DNA of 38,109 nucleotides from a virus. Position numbers and translations under genes: made by a program. Where the stretch lies: positions 1 through 38,109 of IMG/VR virus record IMGVR_UViG_3300010160_000112, one strand, 5' to 3'. The notes under the pieces were generated by a model. That model saw only the letters and a program-made list of their open reading frames with translations, was not told where the DNA came from and did no database searches. Shown here in pieces: positions 26,365-34,156 of this stretch (position 1 is the stretch's first letter; every line of letters begins with the position of its first letter).

Positions 26365-29142
26365 GTGTGGCAAGCTGCCAGCACAGATTCCACTGCGGTA
26401 GTAGGCCCTGACTTTAATCTTGAAGATTGGACATTGATACCGGCCAAAGATTTAACCGGTGTGGACCGTACTATGGGTCTATATGTGGCCGGCGTAGATC
26501 AACCAGGATTAGATTTGCCATTGTTGATTGACGGTGTTAACTACCCCGGAGTTCAAGTGTATGGTAATTATTTCACAGGAACAACCCCTGAAGATGCTGC
26601 ATACGCTAGCTCGTTTACTGATACAACATTGGGTCAAACATATAGTAGTATCAATGTAGATGGCGGCGAATTCATTGGATTGTACGAAGGTCATGCTCCT
26701 GAAGAATTAGTAAATGGTGCCGAATTTGATACCTTGGACATGCGTGTGTACACTCGTCCAGGCGCAGATTGGAACAGGGATGGACACGGATTCCAATTAG
26801 CAGATCTTCGTTATCAATATAATGCTGCTGTAACAAATGTCTTCAGCTGGGCCGGATTGGTAGACAATCCTGTGGGCATATTTGTGACCAACACCACAAC
26901 AAATCTACCACTATCACTCAACATCGATTATACTGTGAATTGGATATTACAAACTATTACTCTACTCACAGTAGCAAATGGAAATATCATCAGCATTGCT
27001 GCGTTTGAAATTGGTGGCGGCAGTCAGTTGTATCGTACAAATATAGTAGGCAATGATACAAACACTACCATAATACCGGTTAATGCTGCGGAAATAATCG
27101 ACTTGGCAATATTTGTCAATGGTGCACCTGTCAGTGGAGCATCGTGGGATCCGTATATTGACAGCACTGACTGGAATCAGCTGAATAGTTATTCTAAATT
27201 AGATGTGGTCAACTCCACCGACGGTAGTACAATGGAAACTTACTATCGAGCACTACGTGATGTGCCAGCAGGCATAGATATTGCTAATGCTACTTATTGG
27301 ATAGAATTTACCCCTACGTTAGAATCGATAGTCGATTTAGGTGCAGTTTATACCAACACCGATGCTATCGCATTGACTGCATTTGGTGTGACCACGATCG
27401 ATGCTGGATATTTTGTCATTGGCAGACAATACACTATAACGCAAGTAGGAACAACTAATTTTGTGGCCATTGGCGCTGGTGCAAACACAATAGGAACGGT
27501 GTTTACAGCCAGCGGAGTAGGATCGGGCACTGGAACAGCTTCTACAGTATATGGATGGAGTGTGCCGCAGACTCAATATATCATTGCTGATTCTAATTTT
27601 GTTACATTTAAATCTACCACATTAACTAATTCTGTGCAAGGTAGCAATTTAGCCAATATGATAGTCACACGCAATGGATTGAGATTGCAACCCCCCGAAG
27701 GGCGTGAATGGATCAGTGATGGTAGTTCATTGGCATACAGTTTGCCCACACGCGGCGGCTATAGCCAGGCAATTGTAAACGCCACTACAGATGTGATTGT
27801 GTGGGTTGATAATATACTACAACAACAAAGCATCGGTGGAGTACCGGGTGTGTACAGCGTGACTCCGTACGTATCTGCAAATGATCGCGATGTGGTGTTC
27901 AATGTGGCTCCGCCTGTTGGTGCCCGTATATTGATCACAGTAACTACTCAAGCAGGTTATCAGTTGGCAGGTACTACGTTACAAATTGTAGGAGGTGTAA
28001 ATCTTAATGATTTGTTCGCAGTTACTACATTTAATGATACTTCACAGCAGTATCCGTTAACACTGGTATTCAACGGCCCTGTGATTACCGGTGTGGTCGA
28101 GCAAGACCCATTTGATCCGTTGCCAAATGAGGCAGCATACAACAACCAACCAGGCAGCTTTGATTATGCCACAGTCAATAACACTCAATGGAGTTTTGAT
28201 TACAGCGTAGGCACTGCGGTATATGACAATCAATTCTGGTTAGAGCGTGCAGGCGTCAATGCTGCCAGATTATGGGTCACGTTGGATGGTTATGCATTGA
28301 CCAACAGTATAGATTACAGCGTGGAAGGTGAATATCTGATACTAGCATCCGGTGCTATCCAGCCAAATCAAATAATGGCAATCACCGAAGTCACTGACAG
28401 TATTGTTCCGGACGCAATGGCATTCCGTATATTCCAAGACATGCGCGGAGTTCAGGCCACATATCGTATCACTCATGAAACTACCACAACCTTGACACAG
28501 TCATTGACCGCAGATGCTGATATAGCATATGTGGAAGATGCTCTTGCATTAGGACAGCCTAATCTGGACATTGGTGTTTTTGGGGTATGCACAATCGACG
28601 GTGAGCGTATCATGTACAGAAGTATTAATGCGGCCAACAATACATTATCGGGATTGATGAGAGGTACTGCTGGGACAGCAGCAGCAGACCACGATACTGG
28701 CACAGCAGTTTATGACCTAAGTCGTGGAAATCTACTACAAAGTGACTACCAGGATTATATCGTATCTGACACCAGCCTCGGAGATGGATCTACTACTGTA
28801 TTTTATGCTCCAAGCATAACTCCTGGTGACTTTGTTGATAGTGCTAGCGAAGCACCTGCAATAGAAGTATATGTAGCCGGTATCCGCCAATACGCATACA
28901 GTGACACTACTGCCACCAGCCAATATCGTTGGTTTGTGACTGATTTTGACCCGTTGGCTGTGGATTTTGTTGTTGATGACACTGCATATCCACCGTTGTT
29001 GCCACCTGTACCTAATGTAGAAGTCACAATACTGGTACGTCAGGGTGTGACTTGGTATCAACAAGGAGCAACCACACCTAGCGACGGAATTGCATTGCAA
29101 GATACCGATACAGTCGCTGCAAGGTTTTTACGTGGTTTATAA
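26365..29142 (+). CDS. C-terminal continuation of the giant baseplate/tail protein (separate ORF by frameshift)
   Basis: As a free ORF this would start at GTG 26365 (925 residues), but there is no ribosome site, the GTG lies inside a domain (YDDRVWQAAS), and the frame is open back to 26155 with no other start. It is therefore probably the end of the upstream giant gene. Modules: carbohydrate-binding-like W...Y...V...W segments (26311-26433 and 27172-27306); a widespread phage tail module GRQYTITQVGTTNFVAIGAG with GTVFTASGVGSGTG (27421-27540); several VNG/DY-type beta modules (near 26880, 27110, 27800, 28270, 28868); and a GERIMYRSI...LSGLMRGTAGTAAADH module (28600-28695) frequent in phage tail proteins. 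The product ends TVAARFLRGL before a 19-base gap. Role: periphery of the baseplate or host-contact surface, by inference. Confidence 0.7.
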   Translation: MWQAASTDSTAVVGPDFNLEDWTLIPAKDLTGVDRTMGLYVAGVDQPGLDLPLLIDGVNYPGVQVYGNYFTGTTPEDAAYASSFTDTTLGQTYSSINVDGGEFIGLYEGHAPEELVNGAEFDTLDMRVYTRPGADWNRDGHGFQLADLRYQYNAAVTNVFSWAGLVDNPVGIFVTNTTTNLPLSLNIDYTVNWILQTITLLTVANGNIISIAAFEIGGGSQLYRTNIVGNDTNTTIIPVNAAEIIDLAIFVNGAPVSGASWDPYIDSTDWNQLNSYSKLDVVNSTDGSTMETYYRALRDVPAGIDIANATYWIEFTPTLESIVDLGAVYTNTDAIALTAFGVTTIDAGYFVIGRQYTITQVGTTNFVAIGAGANTIGTVFTASGVGSGTGTASTVYGWSVPQTQYIIADSNFVTFKSTTLTNSVQGSNLANMIVTRNGLRLQPPEGREWISDGSSLAYSLPTRGGYSQAIVNATTDVIVWVDNILQQQSIGGVPGVYSVTPYVSANDRDVVFNVAPPVGARILITVTTQAGYQLAGTTLQIVGGVNLNDLFAVTTFNDTSQQYPLTLVFNGPVITGVVEQDPFDPLPNEAAYNNQPGSFDYATVNNTQWSFDYSVGTAVYDNQFWLERAGVNAARLWVTLDGYALTNSIDYSVEGEYLILASGAIQPNQIMAITEVTDSIVPDAMAFRIFQDMRGVQATYRITHETTTTLTQSLTADADIAYVEDALALGQPNLDIGVFGVCTIDGERIMYRSINAANNTLSGLMRGTAGTAAADHDTGTAVYDLSRGNLLQSDYQDYIVSDTSLGDGSTTVFYAPSITPGDFVDSASEAPAIEVYVAGIRQYAYSDTTATSQYRWFVTDFDPLAVDFVVDDTAYPPLLPPVPNVEVTILVRQGVTWYQQGATTPSDGIALQDTDTVAARFLRGL

Positions 29143-29161
29143 ACAAGGTAAATAAAATATC

Positions 29162-29311
29162 ATGTCAACTACAACGCCAACTAAGCCAGCTACTCCTGTA
29201 CCCGCCCAGCGGCCAAACAAACCCAACGAAAGCGGAACAATTTCGGTGCAAGCACATATGAGGATTTTTGATCCTAAAACACAAAAAACCTATGTGGAGG
29301 GACGAGCATGA
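29162..29311 (+). CDS. small protein (49 aa) resembling the N-terminus of the downstream virion protein
   Basis: ATG at 29162, 49 codons, TGA at 29309-29311. Residues 1-25 are Thr/Pro/Lys-rich and probably disordered. Residues 27-49 (ISVQAHMRIFDPKTQKTYVE) line up with residues 8-30 of the next gene (CKIEGFVKIHDPNSGKILVD): the shared pattern is I-x-x-x-x-x-(R/K)-I-x-DP-x-x-x-K-x-x-V. The stop falls where the homologous segment of the neighbour continues into its main domain, and the stop overlaps the next start as ATGA. It may be a partial duplication or a small partner protein of the neighbour. Coding is supported by the fit between two genes (19-base gap before, 4-base overlap after) and by the similarity itself. 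No ribosome site is obvious. Confidence 0.68.
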   Translation: MSTTTPTKPATPVPAQRPNKPNESGTISVQAHMRIFDPKTQKTYVEGRA

Positions 29312-29913
29312 TCACGCCTGGGCTATGTAAAATTGAAGGGTTTGTAAAAATACACGATCCTAATTCTGGCAAAATTCTAGTAGATAAAAAGAACGCTATC
29401 CATTATGAAAACATTTCGATCGCGATGGCGCAGACTCTGAGCAACAGGGATCTAGGATATATCTATCAGATGGCATTTGGCAACGGCGGCAGTTCGGTTG
29501 ATCCCACTGGAGTGATCACATATTTGCCGCCGAACACAACAGGGCAAAACGCAGATTTGTACAATCAAACCTATCAGAAAGTAGTAGATGATAACTCAGC
29601 TGCTGATACTGATCCTGTGAATAACAAAATGACCGTGCTGCATACATCCGGTAATCTCTATACTGATATTCTGGTCAGTTGCTTACTGGATTACGGCGAG
29701 CCCCCTACCCAGCAAGCGTTTGACAATTCAACCAATTTTAATGGTGAATATGTGTTTGATGAACTAGGGCTCAAATCTTGGAACGGCGCATCAGACAATT
29801 TACGATTGATCACTCATGTGATTTTTCACCCGGTGCAAAAAAGTCTAAATCGGCAAATACAGATTGACTACACCTTACGAATCCAGACATTGACTAACAT
29901 CAATGCTGTATAA
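29308..29913 (+). CDS. conserved virion structural protein of aquatic T4-like phages, function unknown
   Basis: A 201-residue protein with the sequence blocks IEGFVKIHDPNSGKILVDKKNA, AFGNGGSSVDPTGVITYLPP, NTTGQNADLYNQTYQKVV, SCLLDYGEPP, EYVFDELGLKS and HVIFHPVQKSLNRQIQIDYTL. These are recognisable as a family recurring between the large gp7-position gene and the fibre genes in aquatic T4-like phages. The location next to wedge genes would suit a gp8-like or fibre-attachment role, but no similarity to T4 gp8 is visible, so the role is not assigned. The start ATG overlaps the stop of the 49-residue gene; AGGGACG lies 6 bases upstream. The stop codon is inside a TATAAATA late box. Confidence 0.65.
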   Translation: MITPGLCKIEGFVKIHDPNSGKILVDKKNAIHYENISIAMAQTLSNRDLGYIYQMAFGNGGSSVDPTGVITYLPPNTTGQNADLYNQTYQKVVDDNSAADTDPVNNKMTVLHTSGNLYTDILVSCLLDYGEPPTQQAFDNSTNFNGEYVFDELGLKSWNGASDNLRLITHVIFHPVQKSLNRQIQIDYTLRIQTLTNINAV

Positions 29914-29916
29914 ATA
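29909..29916 (+). promoter_or_regulatory. exact late promoter box TATAAATA before tail fibre gene
   Basis: TATAAATA is identical to the T4 late consensus and overlaps the stop codon of the previous gene (GTATAA). It lies 25 bases before the next ATG, leaving a leader of about 20 bases with CAGGAAC and AGG. It would raise or decouple expression of the tail fibre genes from the giant operon. Confidence 0.6.
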
Positions 29917-29941
29917 TTGATAACAGGAACAGGTAATCCAA

Positions 29942-31954
29942 ATGGCATATACAATTAATCTAACCGACGGTACAGTTTTTGCAACTATTGCAGATGGCAC
30001 CGTCAACACTGCTAGTAGCATGACGCTGGTAGGCAAAAACTATGCCGGCTATGGTGAATTTTTAGATGAAAACTTCATCCACGCACTGGAAAATTCATCG
30101 AATACTAGCGCACCCGGGTCGCCGCTTACTGGCCAACTATGGTGGGATAAGACCAATGCATTGATGAAAGTGTACAACGGTACAGCTTTTAAAGTCATGA
30201 CTGGATCTACTAGTTCAGCAAGTGCGCCTAGTAATGTCATTGCTGGAGATTTATGGTGGGATACTACCAACGCACAATTGAAAGTGTACAACGGTGCTTC
30301 CTGGACCGTGGTTGGACCAGCTTTTACCTCTGCTGAAGGTACCGCAGGTGCTGTGCCCGAAACAATCACCGACAGTGGAGCCACTCCGCATTACGTGACC
30401 AGTTTGTATGTAAACAATACCCGTGTTGCTATCGTGAGCAAGGACTCGAGTTTTACTCCGTCAGCACCAACTTTTACCACATTTCCTACCATATACAATG
30501 GTATCACTTTGTACAATGTCGGGTCTCCTGTATTTGCAGGCACAGTCACTAACGCAGCATTGTTGGACAATCTGGACAGCACCGACTTCATGCGAGCCAC
30601 TGCCAACACATCCACCACCGGTACATTGGCAGTATTAAACAACTTTGGATTTACCGTAGGGTCGGCCAATGTATTCTCAGTGACCACAACGTCTACTGAT
30701 GCCAACGTCAAGAGCGCAATCTCCAATGGTAACTTGACACTACAGGCCAACGTGGGCGGTACCACTTATAATGTGGCACAGGTTCTCGGAAGCACTGGTG
30801 TATTTGCTGTGTCAAATGCAATGACTGCCGGTACCACAGTATCCGCAGTGGGCAATATCACCGGAGGCAATCTAAGAACCGGCGCACAGATCAGTGCTAC
30901 CGGTAACATCACAGGCGGAAATGTTATTTCTGTTGCTGCTGTGAGTGGTGTATCTTTGGTATCTTCGGGCAACGTAGATAGTGGTAACTTGCGTACAAGT
31001 GGATTGATCAGTGCAGCGGGCAATATTACCAGTGCAGCCAATGTAGCAGGCACATTCTTCCTGGGCAACGGTAGTCAACTTACTGGTCTGAGTTTGGGTG
31101 TTAGTGTTACTAAGTTTGTTAACGGCACCAGTGAAGGTAACGTGGGTGCCACCAACGGCAACATCAACTTTAACGTGGCCGGCGTAAGCAATGTGGTAGT
31201 GATTGACACAACTACTTTGTATGCAAACGTACTGAGCGCACAAAGCATCACAAAATCTGGAACCAACGCTATTGGTAATATCGGATCTGTTACTAGCTTT
31301 TTCAATACCGTATTTGGTAATGTGTACAACGGTACGGTTGTTAGTATGGCAGGTAATGTCACCGGCGGCAATATCACAACCGGTGGACTTGTCAATGCCG
31401 GAACAACTGTAAGTGCTACTGGTAATATCACCGGCGGTAACCTGATCACTGCTGGGTTGCTCAGCACATCCAGCATCACCAAAACTGGTAGCAATGCAGT
31501 AGGTAACATTGGTAGTTCCAGCAACTATTTCAATCAAGTGTTTGCCACAGCTACCACAGCATTGTATGCTGACGTTGCCGAACGCTTTGCAGCCGATGAA
31601 GTATTAGAACCAGGTACAGTAGTTGAACTAGGCGGTATCAATGAGATCACTAGATCCATAACTGATCTTAGCGAAAATGTATTTGGAGTTATCAGTACCA
31701 GACCAGCATACACCATGAATGGCGGAGCAGGAGAAGATTCTACTCATCCTAAAGTAGCAATGACCGGACGTGTGCCAGTCAAAGTCATTGGTGTTATCCG
31801 TAAAGGAGATCGATTGGTATCTGCAGGATCGGGGTTAGCAAGAGCAGCTAAGACAGGGGAAGCTACTGCATTTAATGTGATTGGACGAAGTCTAGTTGAC
31901 AAGATCACCCAGGATTCAGGTACAATTGAAGCGATAGTAACTATCAAGAATTAA
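29942..31954 (+). CDS. tail fibre-like protein with tandem repeats and a peptidase-G2-like C-terminal domain
   Basis: A 670-residue protein. Residues 1-60 (AYTINLTDGTVFATIADGTV, TLVGKNYAGYGEFLDENFIH) are the N-terminal virion-attachment domain common in aquatic phage fibres. Two copies of a WWD module follow (LTGQLWWDKTNALMKVYNG at about 61 and IAGDLWWDTTNAQLKVYNG at about 100). The middle (about 300-510) has GNITGGNL-type repeats expected to make a trimeric beta-structure. Two SITKxGxNAxGNIGS segments lead to LYADVAERFAADEVLEPGTVVELGG (about 541), the start of a C-terminal domain found on many phage fibres and resembling the Peptidase_G2 autoproteolytic chaperone family; cleavage is not shown. 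Likely job: host recognition or fibre shaft. It has its own late promoter box. Confidence 0.75.
   Translation: MAYTINLTDGTVFATIADGTVNTASSMTLVGKNYAGYGEFLDENFIHALENSSNTSAPGSPLTGQLWWDKTNALMKVYNGTAFKVMTGSTSSASAPSNVIAGDLWWDTTNAQLKVYNGASWTVVGPAFTSAEGTAGAVPETITDSGATPHYVTSLYVNNTRVAIVSKDSSFTPSAPTFTTFPTIYNGITLYNVGSPVFAGTVTNAALLDNLDSTDFMRATANTSTTGTLAVLNNFGFTVGSANVFSVTTTSTDANVKSAISNGNLTLQANVGGTTYNVAQVLGSTGVFAVSNAMTAGTTVSAVGNITGGNLRTGAQISATGNITGGNVISVAAVSGVSLVSSGNVDSGNLRTSGLISAAGNITSAANVAGTFFLGNGSQLTGLSLGVSVTKFVNGTSEGNVGATNGNINFNVAGVSNVVVIDTTTLYANVLSAQSITKSGTNAIGNIGSVTSFFNTVFGNVYNGTVVSMAGNVTGGNITTGGLVNAGTTVSATGNITGGNLITAGLLSTSSITKTGSNAVGNIGSSSNYFNQVFATATTALYADVAERFAADEVLEPGTVVELGGINEITRSITDLSENVFGVISTRPAYTMNGGAGEDSTHPKVAMTGRVPVKVIGVIRKGDRLVSAGSGLARAAKTGEATAFNVIGRSLVDKITQDSGTIEAIVTIKN
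30846..31470 (+). repeat. GN(I/V)TGGN-type tandem repeats in the fibre shaft
   Basis: At least six copies of a 17- to 24-residue unit of the form SATGNITGGNLxTxGLI occur in two clusters (30846-31060 and 31340-31470) separated by an unrelated segment. DNA is also repeated (for example ggtaatatcaccggcggtaa-like tracts), making this a site prone to recombination or misassembly. Confidence 0.7.
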
Positions 31955-31968
31955 AACAGGAATAGACA

Positions 31969-32952
31969 ATGACTTATTCAGCAGGCGGATTAATCCAGGC
32001 AACAGACTACAACGGATTTGTTAGCACAACAGCCGGAGCCAATATCAATGACATCTGGGGCGCTGGATCGGGCGACAAAGGGTACGGGCAAACTGCCGTT
32101 GGCACTGTTGCTGCTGCTGGCACAGTGACTGCCACACAATGGGCCAGCTTGGTCAATACTTTGAGCAGTTTAGGTAGCCAGACCAACACCACTCTTACTG
32201 CAAGGTCGGCTCCCACTGCTGGAACCACGATTGCTATCTTGGCAGCAGTCAATACAGATCTCACCAATGTTACCACCAACAGGGCCAATGCTGCTGCTGT
32301 GGGCGCACAATACACAGGATGGACCGGAACCAACTCCAAAACAGCCGGTACATCGGGTGCCGCCTGGACCATCACATTCACCAACACTGTGACATTTGCC
32401 AGTTCAAGTGCTGCCCGTTATTTCTTCAATGGAGGCGGCCTGATCAAACTGCAAACCAGCAAAACTTCAACTGGTCTAACCGGCGATCCAGAATGGAATG
32501 ATTTGTCCAGCACATTATGTGGTCAGATCTATTTCAGCGGAATAGCAGCCAGCCACACCATCGCAGGTGTTTCTTATACCGGAACTACCAAAATCGGCGG
32601 TACAGGGACTCCTACCACACTGAGCACAGCCACAGGATATTACGCATTAACCCCGGGAGGCGCAGCCACTATCATCTACAAACAGTTTGCAGATACAGCA
32701 CCTTACACAGCAAACTACATTCAAACCTCAGTGGCCTTGGATGCCACATCGGCAATACTTACATTCACTACACTTTGGTCTGCTAATGATTCTGGACCAG
32801 GCAATCCCGATCCAATATCCGGCGGTACCGCAGCGGTGGCCGCTACTCCTGGTACTGCTCCATGTACTATCTGTACATATACCCCACCTAGTTCTACCTA
32901 TTTGACCACTGCAAGTTGGGGAACTCCAACTGTGGCTGCCACCACAACTTAA
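31969..32952 (+). CDS. virion structural/fibre-associated protein, last gene of the late operon
   Basis: A 327-residue protein. The N-terminus (YSAGGLIQATDYNGFV, then WGAGSGDKGYGQTAV and ATQWASLVNTLSSLGSQTN) is a module seen in many aquatic phage structural proteins. The central part (SKTAGTSGAAWTITFTNTVT, ARYFFNGGGLIKLQTSKTST, TTLCGQIYFSG-like region) is beta-rich with Gly/Thr/Ser bias, suggesting an adhesin-like or fibre-tip protein. Only three Cys residues are seen, two in a CTIC pair near the C-terminus. It starts 14 bases after the fibre gene with AGGAA upstream, and is followed directly by an intrinsic terminator. The function is inferred from position and composition only. Confidence 0.6.
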   Translation: MTYSAGGLIQATDYNGFVSTTAGANINDIWGAGSGDKGYGQTAVGTVAAAGTVTATQWASLVNTLSSLGSQTNTTLTARSAPTAGTTIAILAAVNTDLTNVTTNRANAAAVGAQYTGWTGTNSKTAGTSGAAWTITFTNTVTFASSSAARYFFNGGGLIKLQTSKTSTGLTGDPEWNDLSSTLCGQIYFSGIAASHTIAGVSYTGTTKIGGTGTPTTLSTATGYYALTPGGAATIIYKQFADTAPYTANYIQTSVALDATSAILTFTTLWSANDSGPGNPDPISGGTAAVAATPGTAPCTICTYTPPSSTYLTTASWGTPTVAATTT

Positions 32953-32954
32953 TC

Positions 32955-32982
32955 GTAAAGGGCCCAAAAGCCCTTTACTTTT
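32955..32982 (+). terminator. intrinsic terminator ending the structural operon
   Basis: A perfect 9-bp stem GTAAAGGGC / GCCCTTTAC with loop CCAAAA is followed by TTTT, two bases after the stop codon of the last structural gene. It is nearly symmetric but the U-tract favours rightward termination. Confidence 0.85.
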
Positions 32983-32992
32983 GATTGCATGT

Positions 32993-33007
32993 CGTGTAGA
33001 ATACACG
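32993..33007 (+). promoter_or_regulatory. CGTGTA-GAA-TACACG inverted repeat touching the start of the accessory cassette
   Basis: A perfect 6-bp inverted repeat with a 3-base centre ends one base before the ATG at 33009, where a ribosome site would be expected; none is seen. It could be an operator for a dimeric protein, a hairpin affecting initiation, or part of a promoter (TAGAAT, 32997-33002, resembles a -10 hexamer but lacks a well-placed -35). Confidence 0.35.
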
Positions 33008-33008
33008 T

Positions 33009-33314
33009 ATGGATACCAATAACTTAATTGCTCATGCTCGCTCTAGATTCAATCACGAATCTGCTAGACGCCTGCTCAAAGAAAAATATCAAGCCCGTAT
33101 GTTATTCGCTCACGCCAGTGGTATGTGGCGTGCTGGCCCTGAACTCTTGGTATTGTTGGCCACGGTGCCGCCGGGTGATGCAGTGATCTTAGACTTGTAC
33201 GAAAACCCAGTGCAAGTCAATCCCGAACAACTGCGCGGTATAGCCATGCAACACTGGCAAGAACAAATGAATGCCTGGTTGATAGAGCACGAACAACTGA
33301 ACAAAAAAAGATGA
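33009..33314 (+). CDS. conserved small phage protein, function unknown
   Basis: A 101-residue basic/amphipathic protein: N-terminal helix (LIAHARSRFNHESARRLLKE, KYQARMLFAHASGMWRAGPE) then LLVLLATVPPGDAVILDLYENPVQVN and a C-terminal helix with QEQMNAWLIEHEQLNKKR. The MWRAGPELL and LDLYENPVQV blocks recur in small proteins of aquatic T4-like phages that sit just after the tail genes, but no activity is known. It is the first gene of the accessory cassette, after the terminator, and its stop overlaps the next start as ATGA. Confidence 0.65.
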   Translation: MDTNNLIAHARSRFNHESARRLLKEKYQARMLFAHASGMWRAGPELLVLLATVPPGDAVILDLYENPVQVNPEQLRGIAMQHWQEQMNAWLIEHEQLNKKR

Positions 33315-34156
33315 CCACTGGTGCATTGATATTTGCATTCAACAATGAAAAAACTGACTATGTGGCCATAGCAGCTTGGTCGGCACGCAATATACATAGA
33401 CATCTTGGAATTCCGGTGGCTGTGGTCACCAACCAGGAAAATCATAATGAATTATCTATATTTGACCAAGTGATCTTTGCAGAGCCGGCCTCGGGCGGCA
33501 CAAGGAATTTTGAAGATTACGGATCCAACGTGACCTGGCACAATGCCAGCAGACCCGATGCATACAATCTCACACCTTGGAACAATACCTTGTTGTTGGA
33601 TGCAGACTACGTAGTAGCCAGCAATCAATTACGCCATGTTTGTATGAACAATAGAGATTTGCAAGCCTACCCAAGATCAATGGATGTACATGGCAATCAC
33701 AACTTAGATTCTTTTGGGAACCCGTTGATGGATATGTTTTGGGCCACGGTGGTACAATTTCGTAAATGTACGCAAGCTCAATACATATTTGATTGCATGA
33801 ATATGATCAAAAAAAATTGGCAGCATTACAGAGATATCTACCACATATACAGCAGCACTTATCGCAATGACTATTCACTCAGTATAGCATTAAATATCCT
33901 AAATGGGCATGTACCACACGCTAATTACAATTCAATCTTGGGATCATTGACGAATGTATATCCATCTAATGCACTGACAGAGATAGATCAAGATTGTTAT
34001 CGCATTGCTTGGGCAGCCGCCGACGGAAAAAAGCATCATGTGGATCTAGCGAATCAGGATTTGCATGCCATGGGCAAAAGAGATTTAGAGGTCATAGTTG
34101 AAAATCATAGAAGAGCAAGGCTATCTAATAGCAGCCTGGAACTCGCCCACAGTTGA
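33311..34156 (+). CDS. glycosyltransferase-like protein (GT-A type fold suspected)
   Basis: A 281-residue protein. It opens with a Rossmann-like strand (GALIFAFNNEKTDYVAIAAW), then SARNIHRHLGIPVAVVT, and NNTLLLDADYVVAS with D97-A98-D99 placed as the metal/nucleotide-sugar binding DxD of GT-A enzymes. YRNDYSLSIALNILNG follows, a pattern often seen in glycosyltransferase acceptor loops (D-E/Y-x-x-L-x). No membrane segment. It overlaps the preceding gene (ATGA) and runs 59 bases into the next gene. Substrate unknown; typical phage uses would be decorating a virion protein or altering a host surface sugar. Alternative: an inactive nucleotide-sugar binding relative. Confidence 0.6.
   Translation: MTTGALIFAFNNEKTDYVAIAAWSARNIHRHLGIPVAVVTNQENHNELSIFDQVIFAEPASGGTRNFEDYGSNVTWHNASRPDAYNLTPWNNTLLLDADYVVASNQLRHVCMNNRDLQAYPRSMDVHGNHNLDSFGNPLMDMFWATVVQFRKCTQAQYIFDCMNMIKKNWQHYRDIYHIYSSTYRNDYSLSIALNILNGHVPHANYNSILGSLTNVYPSNALTEIDQDCYRIAWAAADGKKHHVDLANQDLHAMGKRDLEVIVENHRRARLSNSSLELAHS

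Noticed and set aside
30391-31537. Several antisense open frames (up to 221 codons) across the fibre gene
   Set aside because: They arise from the repetitive Thr/Gly/Asn-rich fibre sequence read backwards; the plus-strand reading has clear phage fibre modules.
32981-33002. TTGATT...TAGAAT as a sigma70 promoter for the accessory cassette
   Set aside because: The hexamers are only 10 bases apart, far too close for a normal spacer.
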